9,215 bases of DNA, taken from the NCBI GenBank assembly GCA_041740315.1, contig JBGSMF010000321.1, forward strand, positions 1-9,215, read 5' to 3'. This document shows, piece after piece, positions 1 to 4,820 of the stretch; position 1 is the first letter of the stretch, and the number at the start of each line of letters is the position of its first letter. The DNA is from JBGSMF01 sp041740315. Lineage in GTDB: Bacteria > Chloroflexota > Anaerolineae > Fen-1058. The translations under genes and the position numbers were made by a program. The notes below the pieces were generated by a model that was not told where the DNA came from, made no database searches, and saw nothing but the letters and a program-made list of their open reading frames with translations.

Positions 1-10
1 TTGAAAACGG

Positions 11-37
11 CCTGCCTAAAGGCAGGGGTTTCTACCC
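11..37 (+). other. Tandem small hairpins, possible IS200/IS605-type right end
   Basis: CCTGCC at 11-16 pairs perfectly with GGCAGG at 21-26 across a TAAA loop. It is followed at once by GGG at 26-28 and CCC at 35-37 around a 6-nt loop. A short GC-rich hairpin of this type is what the right end of IS200/IS605 elements looks like after tnpB, but any such gene would lie outside the window. There is no U-tract, so an intrinsic terminator is less likely. This is a resemblance only. Confidence 0.3.
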
Positions 38-66
38 TATTTACAGACAATGAAGGGCTTTGTTCC

Positions 67-95
67 TTGACAAAATAGCCTGTCCGGGGTACAAA
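67..95 (+). promoter_or_regulatory. Putative sigma70-type promoter for the MBL-fold gene
   Basis: TTGACA (67-72, full consensus) lies 17 nt before TACAAA (90-95, 4 of 6 matches). Transcription would start near 102. That is almost at the ATG at 101 and about 28 nt before the TTG at 130, which bears on the start question of the next gene. Confidence 0.45.
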
Positions 96-129
96 GCGAG
101 ATGATGGTTCAGGCAATTACCCCAGATTA

Positions 130-837
130 TTGGGAAGTTACGTAATCCCAAACGTTCACCTTCTTTCAAAAGGGCTGAGCGGGGCGAATGTTTACCTGCT
201 AACCGACAAAACACTGACCTTGATAGACACCGGCATGCCCGGCAGCGCCGAAGCCATCTTGAACACCATCCGCAGCCTGGGGCGCGCGCCCGCCGACCTG
301 GCGCGCATCATCATCACACACCATCACATTGACCATACCGGCAGCCTGGCCGAGCTTGTGCAGCAAACCCACGCGCAGGTGCTGGCCCATCCGGCCGATG
401 TGCCTTTTATCACAGGGCAGCAAGCCCGGCCTGCGCCGCGCGGCTTTTTCATGCGCTTGCTCTTTCGCCTGGTGCCCTCCATGACACGCTACACGCCGGT
501 CAAAGTAGACGCCACGCTTCAAGACGGCGACAAGCTGGACATACTAGGTGGGGCCGTGGTCATCCATGTGCCGGGGCACACGCCGGGGTCAATCGCGCTG
601 CATTTCCCGGCTGAACGAATGCTGATTGCGGGCGATACCATCAACCGGCGCGGCGAGCGGCTGAGCCTTCCAATTGCATACTTTACAGAGGATATGCCAC
701 AGGCCATCGCGTCTATCGGCCGCATGGCGGCGCTAGACTATGAGGTGCTCTGCACAGGCCACGGCGCTCCCCTCACAAGCGGAGCAGCCCAGCAAGTGCG
801 AGCATTTCACCAATCCAAAACGACAGCGTCAACTTGA
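130..837 (+). CDS. MBL-fold metallo-hydrolase (glyoxalase II-like)
   Basis: Predicted soluble metal-dependent hydrolase of the metallo-beta-lactamase fold; the substrate is unknown. All metal ligands are visible: the HxHxDH motif (H64, H66, D68, H69), the GHTPGS histidine (H150), the bridging aspartate in AGDT (D169) and the last histidine in TGHGAPL (H211). At 235 residues it has the usual length of small MBL hydrolases. The open frame starts after a stop at 76-78, and its only start-like codon before the conserved VIPNVHLL segment is TTG at 130, which has no Shine-Dalgarno sequence. An ATG at 101 in another frame encodes a short N-terminus-like peptide and stops at 143, so the true N-terminus may be disturbed by a small indel. 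The stop lies inside a 19-mer that recurs at 1501, and the frame continues into a methyltransferase remnant. The MBL-fold assignment is firm; the start is not. Confidence 0.88.
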   Translation: MGSYVIPNVHLLSKGLSGANVYLLTDKTLTLIDTGMPGSAEAILNTIRSLGRAPADLARIIITHHHIDHTGSLAELVQQTHAQVLAHPADVPFITGQQARPAPRGFFMRLLFRLVPSMTRYTPVKVDATLQDGDKLDILGGAVVIHVPGHTPGSIALHFPAERMLIAGDTINRRGERLSLPIAYFTEDMPQAIASIGRMAALDYEVLCTGHGAPLTSGAAQQVRAFHQSKTTAST

Positions 838-847
838 CGGTTTGTCA
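829..847 (+). repeat. 19-bp dispersed direct repeat, copy 1
   Basis: TCAACTTGACGGTTTGTCA here matches 1501-1519 in 18 of 19 bases (A/T difference at position 9). It covers the stop codon of the MBL gene and sits just before the methyltransferase remnant, so it marks a likely rearrangement joint. Confidence 0.5.
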
Positions 848-1104
848 CACTTGCCCTACCCCATCATCATCCCTCGCTTCAAAAGACCGGGGTGCAAATC
901 CAGTGGGGGCTGCAAGACGGGCGCGAGCTGGAAGCGTGGAACGCCGGCATCGAGTTGGTGGAAGAATGGTTTTTTGACCAATCTGAAGCCGTAAGCCAGC
1001 TATCATTACTGCACCGGCTGATGTTCAGGCTGGTCGGCCTGATACCAGCAGGACGCAAAGCGCACCGCTTGTTGCGCTATCGGCTCTTGCCAGCCGCCAC
1101 ATAG
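838..1104 (+). pseudogene. C-terminal remnant of TcmP/LCM-family SAM-dependent methyltransferase
   Basis: This frame is open from the TGA of the MBL gene to a TAG ending at 1104. From the GTG at 892 it gives 70 residues; the family-like part begins slightly earlier, around HHHPSLQKTG. The segment WGLQDGRELEAWNAG, then LVEEWFF, then a basic hydrophobic tail ending RLLRYRLLP, is typical of the C-terminus of leucine carboxyl methyltransferase/TcmP-type O-methyltransferases. Those proteins are usually about 270-300 residues, and the SAM-binding two thirds are absent. A 19-mer repeat lies at the break. No convincing ribosome binding site precedes the GTG. It is most likely a decayed gene end brought next to the MBL gene. 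A separately expressed 70-residue protein is the alternative. The family assignment is by recall of motif pattern, not by search. Confidence 0.5.
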
Positions 1105-1138
1105 GGTAACTGCCCACCCTCCACACCAGTGACAATCA

Positions 1139-1396
1139 TCAAATCCTCGTTTCTTTAATTGTGCCTTGGTTAATCTTTAATGCAGGGCGACCACGGATCA
1201 TTTTGATGACGCCCAAGCATTTGCCGCAACTGGGGCACGTGGGCTGCGCATCCAGCGGCTGGCCGGCCACGCTGGCGTAATCTTGGCGGATCTCGTCCAG
1301 GTAGCATTTGATCAGGCGGCCTCGGCCGCCTTTGAAATATTTGAACAACAGGTAACCGCACCTGCATTCTACGCGAATGACACGACCGTGAGACAT
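1139..1396 (-). CDS. Small zinc-ribbon protein, function unknown
   Basis: An 85-residue basic protein. Cysteine pairs C11-x-C13 (CRCG) and C54-x2-C57 (CPSCG), with extra cysteines at C31 and C60, predict one zinc ribbon. The segment between the pairs, KGGRGRLIKCYLDEI, and the tail GRPALKINQGTIK look conserved rather than random, as in small uncharacterised zinc-ribbon proteins I associate with Chloroflexota. No enzyme motif, signal peptide or membrane segment is present. Such proteins often bind nucleic acid or protein partners, but nothing here decides that. It starts at ATG 1396 with no Shine-Dalgarno, about 14 nt downstream of a TATAAT, so translation may be nearly leaderless. It converges on the methyltransferase remnant with 34 nt between and no evident terminator. 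Confidence 0.75.
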   Translation of the reverse strand: MSHGRVIRVECRCGYLLFKYFKGGRGRLIKCYLDEIRQDYASVAGQPLDAQPTCPSCGKCLGVIKMIRGRPALKINQGTIKETRI

Positions 1397-1410
1397 TTGT
1401 TTGTGAAGAT

Positions 1411-1416
1411 ATTATA
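1411..1416 (-). promoter_or_regulatory. -10 box (TATAAT) of the zinc-ribbon gene
   Basis: TATAAT on the minus strand ends 14 nt before the ATG at 1396, giving a predicted leader of only about 7 nt. No good -35 box is seen at 16-18 bp spacing. Confidence 0.4.
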
Positions 1417-1449
1417 GCCTCATTTTGGCCTGTTTGCCACACCAGCGGA

Positions 1450-1477
1450 TTGACTTGCAGGCAAAGCCAGCTATACT
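1450..1477 (+). promoter_or_regulatory. Putative promoter upstream of the repeat cluster and histidine phosphatase
   Basis: TTGACT (1450-1455) and TATACT (1472-1477) are separated by 16 nt. The first plus-strand gene downstream is the histidine phosphatase at 1855. The leader would therefore be about 370 nt and contain repeats C, B and A. Confidence 0.4.
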
Positions 1478-1500
1478 ACAACCATCTATAAACATTAGTT

Positions 1501-1519
1501 TCAACTTGTCGGTTTGTCA
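1501..1519 (+). repeat. 19-bp dispersed direct repeat, copy 2
   Basis: TCAACTTGTCGGTTTGTCA, 18 of 19 identical to 829-847. Its last four bases (GTCA) are the first of the GTCATTGCGAGG repeat that follows. Confidence 0.5.
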
Positions 1520-1595
1520 TTGCGAGGCGTGTTCCTTGCGCCGAAGCAATCTCGTTTTGGCTCAGTGGGGATTGCTTCGTCGCTCCGCTCCCCGC
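1516..1595 (+). repeat. REP-like palindrome C (GTCATTGCGAGG type), right end missing
   Basis: It begins GTCATTGCGAGG and contains a stem in which 1542-1553 pairs with 1568-1579 (core GAAGCAATC/GATTGCTTC, one G-T pair) around a 14-nt loop. The right arm reads CGTCGCTCCGCTCCCCGC and then stops. A full element of this widespread type would end in roughly CTCGCAATGAC. The missing end coincides exactly with the first base of repeat B (1596), so B was inserted into C or C was truncated there. Confidence 0.7.
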
Positions 1596-1703
1596 GTAGA
1601 TCCAATTTTGGGAGCGGCGCGGGCTCCCACGCCCGCGTTTCTGCCTTTGCCAAGCACACAATGGGCGGCGTGGGAGCCGCCCCCGCTAGAATTTTGGATC
1701 TAC
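1596..1703 (+). repeat. Palindromic repeat B, copy 1 (double hairpin with complementary loops)
   Basis: Terminal inverted repeats GTAGATCCAA (1596-1605) and TTGGATCTAC (1694-1703) enclose two perfect 7-bp hairpins. Hairpin 1 has stem CGCGGGC (1618-1624/1631-1637) and loop TCCCAC. Hairpin 2 has stem GGGCGGC (1663-1669/1676-1682) and loop GTGGGA. The loops are exact complements. Read on opposite strands, the stems differ at three base pairs, each change compensated. The spacer is 25 nt. Copy 2 lies inverted at 4350-4447; over 94 aligned bases (1596-1689 against 4350-4443) there are three differences. It has no coding potential of its own. Confidence 0.8.
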
Positions 1704-1728
1704 TGAGACTGCTCAGGCTGAATAGTCA

Positions 1729-1823
1729 TTAGAGTTTATCGGAAATAACGTAGCCAACGTATCCCCATACGTTGGCGGACTGGCATGGGGATGCCAGTCC
1801 TGCTATTTCCGATAATGTCTATT
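1729..1823 (+). repeat. Palindromic repeat A, copy 1 (double hairpin with complementary loops)
   Basis: Terminal inverted repeats TTATCGGAAATA (1736-1747) and TATTTCCGATAA (1804-1815), with an outer TAGA/TCTA pair, enclose two adjacent perfect 10-bp hairpins. The first has stem GCCAACGTAT (1753-1762/1767-1776) and loop CCCC. The second has stem GGACTGGCAT (1777-1786/1791-1800) and loop GGGG. The predicted fold is a three-way junction. The 76-base core (1740-1815) matches the inverted copy at 4730-4820 with two differences. It ends just upstream of the histidine phosphatase and forms part of its leader. Confidence 0.8.
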
Positions 1824-1835
1824 GCAAAAAAACAT

Positions 1836-1841
1836 GGAGGA
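1836..1841 (+). promoter_or_regulatory. Shine-Dalgarno GGAGGA for the histidine phosphatase
   Basis: GGAGGA lies 13 nt before ATG 1855. The spacing is long, but this is the only strong site nearby. It overlaps the first codons of the alternative ATG at 1834, which has no such site. Confidence 0.45.
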
Positions 1842-1854
1842 CAGAAAAGCGACA

Positions 1855-2577
1855 ATGCAATTTTACTTTATCCGGCATGGTCAATCGGAAAACAACGCCC
1901 TGTGGGATAACATCGGCTCCAGCCAGGGGCGCAGCGTAGATGCCGAGTTGACCGATATTGGCCGGCGACAAGCGGAAATACTGGCCCGCTTTCTGAGCCG
2001 GGCCAACCCGGCAGCGGCAGCGAACGGGCGTGACTCGCAAAACATTGGCGGGTTTGGTATTACGAACCTCTATTGCAGCCTGATGGTGAGGGCCGTAGCC
2101 ACCGGGACATACATCGCAAGCGCGCTGGGGCTGCCGCTTGTGGCTTGGCCAGACGCCCACGAAAGCGGCGGCATTTACGCCAGCGATGAGGAAAGCAGCG
2201 AGTGCACTGGGCTAGCGGGGAACAATCGGGCTTTTTTCCAGGCCCACTACCCCAACCTGGTTTTGCCCGAAGCGTTGGGCGAGCAAGGCTGGTGGAATCG
2301 TCCTTACGAACAAGCGGAAGAAAGGCCCATCCGCGCACAGCGTTTCGTGCAAGAGTTGATGGAAAAGCACGGTCAGACCCAAGATCGAGTGGCGGTGGTC
2401 AGTCATGGCGGATTTTTCAACCACGTGCTAACGGCGCTGCTCAAGCTGCCCAAGCGGGAAGGGTTTTGGTTTGCGATGAATAACGCCGCCATCACCCGCA
2501 TAGACTTGGAGCCTGAAAAAGTTGACCTGCTTTACACAAATCGCGTTGATTATATGCCTAAAGAATTGATTACCTAA
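1855..2577 (+). CDS. Histidine phosphatase superfamily protein (phosphoglycerate mutase-like)
   Basis: A 240-residue branch-1 histidine phosphatase that transfers phosphate through a histidine intermediate; the substrate cannot be told from sequence. The RHG motif is at the N-terminus (FYFIRHGQSENN, catalytic H8). LTDIGRRQAEIL follows, then the arginine-containing YCSLMVRAVATGTYIA segment. The acid region is ESGGIYASDEESSE, and the second histidine is in VAVVSHGGFFNH (about H184). Start: ATG 1855 puts the RHG motif at residue 7, as in most of the family. In-frame ATG 1834 and TTG 1822 would add 7 or 11 residues with no family support. Repeat A lies directly upstream, and a putative promoter is separated from the gene by about 370 nt of repeats. 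The lipoprotein gene follows after 75 nt containing an 11-bp hairpin. Assignment to the superfamily is firm; classification as a true phosphoglycerate mutase is doubtful. Confidence 0.88.
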   Translation: MQFYFIRHGQSENNALWDNIGSSQGRSVDAELTDIGRRQAEILARFLSRANPAAAANGRDSQNIGGFGITNLYCSLMVRAVATGTYIASALGLPLVAWPDAHESGGIYASDEESSECTGLAGNNRAFFQAHYPNLVLPEALGEQGWWNRPYEQAEERPIRAQRFVQELMEKHGQTQDRVAVVSHGGFFNHVLTALLKLPKREGFWFAMNNAAITRIDLEPEKVDLLYTNRVDYMPKELIT

Positions 2578-2590
2578 GCCTGGGCTTTGC

Positions 2591-2616
2591 AGTTCGCGCA
2601 TCCCTATGCGCGAACT
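2591..2616 (+). repeat. Solitary 11-bp hairpin with repeat-A-like apex
   Basis: AGTTCGCGCAT (2591-2601) pairs perfectly with 2606-2616 across the loop CCCT. As in the hairpins of repeat A, the stem ends in AT and the loop is C-rich and 4 nt long (AT-CCCC-AT versus AT-CCCT-AT). It begins 13 nt after the histidine phosphatase stop. No U-tract follows (TACCCAAT), so it is not a classical terminator, though it could stabilise the 3' end of the message. Confidence 0.65.
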
Positions 2617-2652
2617 TACCCAATCTGCCACAACGAAAAAGGAGTAACACCC

Positions 2653-3258
2653 ATGAGAAAAAATCATTTCAAGTGGATATTTGTCTTGGGATGCATTCTG
2701 ATATTTGCCACCGCTTGCGGCAGCGCCCAAGCACCTGCCACAATTGCTTCCCCCTCTGCCACCCCGCTGCCACAACCCAACCCAACCGTGCCCCCTACTC
2801 TGCCCCCACCTCCAACGCAGCCGCCTGTGGTCATTCCAACCGCGGCGACTGGCGGCTCTACGGTGAAAATATTTCTCGTTGCCCTGGGCGATAAAGGGAG
2901 TTCGGGTCAGTTGATTGGCTGTGATGATAGTATCATTCCAGTCACAATCAAGATTTCTCCCACCCAGGGAGTGCTCAGAGCCGCGCTAAACGAGCTGCTG
3001 TCTGTCCGGCAGCAATATTATGGCCAATCGGGCCTCTACAACGCCCTTTACCAGTCTGATCTGAAACTGGACCAGGTCGTAATAGAAAACAAGCGGGCCA
3101 TCATTCACCTGTCTGGAACAATGGCCTTGGGTGGGGTGTGCGACAATCCAAGGGTCGAGGCCCAGCTCAAACAGACGGCCCTCCAATTCTCGACCATCAA
3201 TCAAGTGTCTATTTTTGTGAACAACAAGCCGCTGGAAGATGTTCTTTCTGGAAAATAA
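2653..3258 (+). CDS. Lipoprotein with GerMN-like domain
   Basis: A 201-residue predicted lipoprotein. The N-terminus is MRKNHFK followed by a hydrophobic stretch and a lipobox ending FATAC, so C22 would be lipidated and the protein anchored outside the cytoplasmic membrane. A Pro/Thr/Ala-rich linker covers about residues 28-70. The C-terminal domain (about 73-200; VKIFLVAL, VLRAALNELL, VVIENKRAIIHLSG, TALQFSTINQVSIFVNNKP) has the pattern of GerMN domains, known from the spore germination/sporulation protein GerM and from many lipoproteins of non-sporulating bacteria. It probably works in the cell envelope; its ligand is unknown. ATG 2653 is chosen because GGAG lies at 2641-2644 and the signal peptide starts properly there. 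An in-frame upstream extension to 2587 would translate the hairpin at 2591-2616 and lacks a signal peptide start. Confidence 0.85.
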   Translation: MRKNHFKWIFVLGCILIFATACGSAQAPATIASPSATPLPQPNPTVPPTLPPPPTQPPVVIPTAATGGSTVKIFLVALGDKGSSGQLIGCDDSIIPVTIKISPTQGVLRAALNELLSVRQQYYGQSGLYNALYQSDLKLDQVVIENKRAIIHLSGTMALGGVCDNPRVEAQLKQTALQFSTINQVSIFVNNKPLEDVLSGK

Positions 3259-3265
3259 ATCTACC

Positions 3266-4078
3266 ATGCTATTTGTTGATTTACCCCTGGCCCAACGGCT
3301 GGAAACAGCGCAAACCTGGCGCGCCATCAAATATGCCCGCGCTCAGTCTATCTTGCATCCTCAGATTCAAAGCGTCATCGAACAGGTAGCCGGAGGATAC
3401 GCCATCTATGCCGGCGACAAGTCGCCCTTAAACAAAGCGGTCGGGCTGGGGATGCAAGGCCCGGTCACCAGCCAGGATATTGAGCGCGTCGAGCAATTCT
3501 ATCGCAGCCATAACACCCTGCCCAGAATTGCCCTGTGCCCCTTGGCCGCCCCCTCTTTGCTAGAAATGCTCAAGCTGGGCGGCTATCGCGTGGAGCAGTT
3601 TTACAACATCCTGGTCTGTTCACTTGATAATGAGCTAGCGCCCTTGCCGCTGCCTCCAGAACTGGGCATCAGCCAGGCCGCTCCAGAAGAGGCAGATCTG
3701 TGGCTCAAGACCACCGGGGAAGGCTTTACCGGAGAGGAGAACCCGCCCCAAGAAGTGCTAGATATTCTTGCGCCCAATTTTTACAGCCAGGATGCCGCTT
3801 GTTTTTTTGCCTGGGTTGAGGGGCAGCCAGCCGGTGGGGGCGCGATGTTTATGCACAACGGCGTGGTGGAATTTGGCGGAGCCAGCACCCGGCCAGCCTT
3901 TCGCAAGCGAGGGGTGCAAACAGCGCTGCTGCACGCTCGCATGATTGCGGCGCGGCAAGCCGGCTGCGATCTGGCAATTGTCGTCACTTCACCCGGCACC
4001 GACTCGCAGCGCAATGTCCAAAGAGCCAATTTTGCTCTGGCCTATACCAAACCTGTTATGGTCAAACCGGATATATAA
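3266..4078 (+). CDS. Two-domain GNAT family N-acetyltransferase
   Basis: A 270-residue putative acyl-CoA-dependent acetyltransferase. An N-terminal half (about 1-125; LAQRLETAQTWRAIKYARA, GGYAIYAGDKSPLNKAVGLGM, RIALCPLAAPSLLEMLKLGGYRVEQF) resembles a degenerate first GNAT domain. The C-terminal GNAT domain carries the acetyl-CoA loop as TRPAFRKRGVQTALL (about 208-222). The substrate is unknown. The start at ATG 3266 is 7 nt after the lipoprotein stop, with GGAAA at 3250-3254. ATG 3239 in the same frame would overlap the lipoprotein gene by 20 nt and add nine residues (MFFLENKST) that look unlike the family. Either start implies co-translation with the lipoprotein. It is the last gene of the plus-strand trio, and no terminator is apparent after it. 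Confidence 0.85.
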   Translation: MLFVDLPLAQRLETAQTWRAIKYARAQSILHPQIQSVIEQVAGGYAIYAGDKSPLNKAVGLGMQGPVTSQDIERVEQFYRSHNTLPRIALCPLAAPSLLEMLKLGGYRVEQFYNILVCSLDNELAPLPLPPELGISQAAPEEADLWLKTTGEGFTGEENPPQEVLDILAPNFYSQDAACFFAWVEGQPAGGGAMFMHNGVVEFGGASTRPAFRKRGVQTALLHARMIAARQAGCDLAIVVTSPGTDSQRNVQRANFALAYTKPVMVKPDI

Positions 4079-4174
4079 CACCTCACCATTCGCGTAATCG
4101 GCATGTAGTTTCTCCAATTTCGCTGAAACTGGGGAAGAAATCCAACTTTTCGGCATGGTTCAGAATCCCAAAAA
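4079..4174. other. Gene-free stretch with one imperfect hairpin
   Basis: No coding signal is seen. AACTTTTCGG (4144-4153) pairs with 4168-4177 in 9 of 10 positions across a 14-nt loop. It lacks a following U-tract, so I do not call it a terminator. Its right arm overlaps the first bases of the inverted end at 4175. Confidence 0.35.
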
Positions 4175-4337
4175 GTTAGATTGACACTTCTTTCTTGCGT
4201 AAAAACTTTTCAAAACATTTTTTGTGGTATCTATGCCCAAAATGCTTGATTTAGCGCCTAAACTGGCCCAAAAGGGTGCCGCCGGGCCTCCAAAACAAGG
4301 CCCGACAACAGCCTTTGATGTGAAGTGTAAATCTAAC
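4175..4337. repeat. MITE-like element F, 163 bp with 16-bp inverted ends
   Basis: GTTAGATTGACACTTC (4175-4190) and the reverse complement of 4322-4337 agree in 15 of 16 bases. Inside is a perfect 7-bp hairpin CGGGCCT/AGGCCCG (4283-4289/4298-4304) with an 8-nt loop. No transposase fragment and no target duplication are visible. The open frame running from 4224 crosses the element and then repeat B and is not believable as a gene. Repeat B copy 2 begins 13 bp further on. Confidence 0.5.
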
Positions 4338-4349
4338 CTGAGCCATGCC

Positions 4350-4447
4350 CTAGCGGGGGTGGCTCCCACGCCGCCCATAGTGTGCTTGGCAAAGGCAAAA
4401 ACGCGGGCGTGGGAGCCCGCGCCGCTCCCAAAATTGGATCTACTGAG
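4350..4447 (-). repeat. Palindromic repeat B, copy 2 (inverted relative to copy 1)
   Basis: Hairpins: GGGTGGC/GCCGCCC (4357-4363/4370-4376, one T-G pair) with loop TCCCAC, and CGCGGGC/GCCCGCG (4402-4408/4415-4421) with loop GTGGGA. Again the two loops are exact complements. The right end TTGGATCTACTGAG (4434-4447) is intact. The left end is diverged beyond CTAG (4350-4353), so the copy is partly degraded on that side. Confidence 0.78.
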
Positions 4448-4679
4448 TCTTGAAAATATAAGAACTCTGTGCTTTGACCTTGGCATAGACTTTGACAACT
4501 TTCCAGGCGAGGGCAAAGAAGCCAAGTGCGCGAGCTAGTTGCTCATCTTGACCATTATGGTAAGATTCCCGAACTTGTAGCCAAGTGTAGAGAATTGCGC
4601 CCCCACCTTGATTGGTAAACCTAACTTGGTTGAGTTTGTCCACTACTGGATTGCCGAACTTGTTCGGCGTGAATATGCC
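4440..4679 (-). pseudogene. Unidentified gene fragment cut by repeat B
   Basis: An open minus-strand frame runs from the stop codon at 4682-4680 to 4440, about 79 residues. Its composition is protein-like: FGNPVVDKLNQVRFTNQGGG, then LYTWLQVRESYHNGQDEQ, then LARALGFFALAWKVVKVYAKVKA. A possible GTG start is at 4643. Its stop codon (TAG, 4442-4440) is provided by the inverted end of repeat B copy 2. Repeat A copy 2 lies 50 bp upstream, so both ends appear to be cut by repeats. I do not recognise the family; an old transposase or phage gene piece is possible. It may also be chance. Confidence 0.3.
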
Positions 4680-4716
4680 TCAACAAGTTGAGGATTCCGA
4701 CCAACTGATTTTGGTC
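4653..4716. repeat. Three consecutive short palindromes
   Basis: GCCGAAC-TT-GTTCGGC (4653-4668), CCTCAAC-AA-GTTGAGG (4678-4693) and GACCAA/TTGGTC with a 6-nt loop (4699-4716) follow one another with centres 25 and 22 bp apart. The first two share the half-site pattern AAC-2 nt-GTT. They could be operator-like sites or remnants of further hairpin repeats. They overlap the upstream part of the unidentified fragment. Confidence 0.4.
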
Positions 4717-4729
4717 ACACCCATTTCAT

Positions 4730-4820
4730 TAGACCTTATCGGAAATAGCAGGACGGGCATCCCCATGCCAGTCCGCCAACGTATGGGGATACGTTGGCTG
4801 CGTTATTTCCGAAAGTCTAT
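4730..4820 (-). repeat. Palindromic repeat A, copy 2 (inverted relative to copy 1)
   Basis: Ends TAGA-CC-TTATCGGAAATA (4730-4747) and TATTTCCGA...TCTA (4804-4819) enclose two hairpins. The first, 4751-4760/4765-4774, has loop CCCC and one G-A mismatch at 4755/4770. The second, 4775-4784/4789-4798, is perfect with loop GGGG. An inner GCA (4748-4750) can pair with TGC (4799-4801). The outer TCTA contains the stop codon of the ADP-ribosylglycohydrolase gene (minus-strand TAG, 4819-4817), so the element forms the 3' end of that operon. Confidence 0.8.

Noticed and set aside
1514..1732. 72-residue plus-strand ORF across repeats C and B
   Set aside because: It is a translation of palindromic repeat DNA; the same peptide motif appears from copy 2 near 4300-4440 in other frames. 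No ribosome site and no family resemblance.
1729..1823. Repeat A as a tRNA-like or other known structured RNA gene
   Set aside because: The fold has only two arms on a basal stem, with no anticodon or T-loop consensus and no CCA end.
2591..2616. Intrinsic terminator after the histidine phosphatase
   Set aside because: The stem is strong, but no run of T follows on either strand.
2587..2652. Upstream start of the lipoprotein at 2587
   Set aside because: It would place 22 residues, encoded by a hairpin, ahead of a good signal peptide that has its own ribosome site.
4181..4209. Promoter from TTGACA at 4181
   Set aside because: No acceptable -10 at 16-18 bp; the TTGACA is part of the inverted end of element F.
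4224..4538. 104-residue plus-strand ORF, and the minus-strand ORF 4160-4525
   Set aside because: Both run through element F and repeat B, with no Shine-Dalgarno and low-complexity composition.
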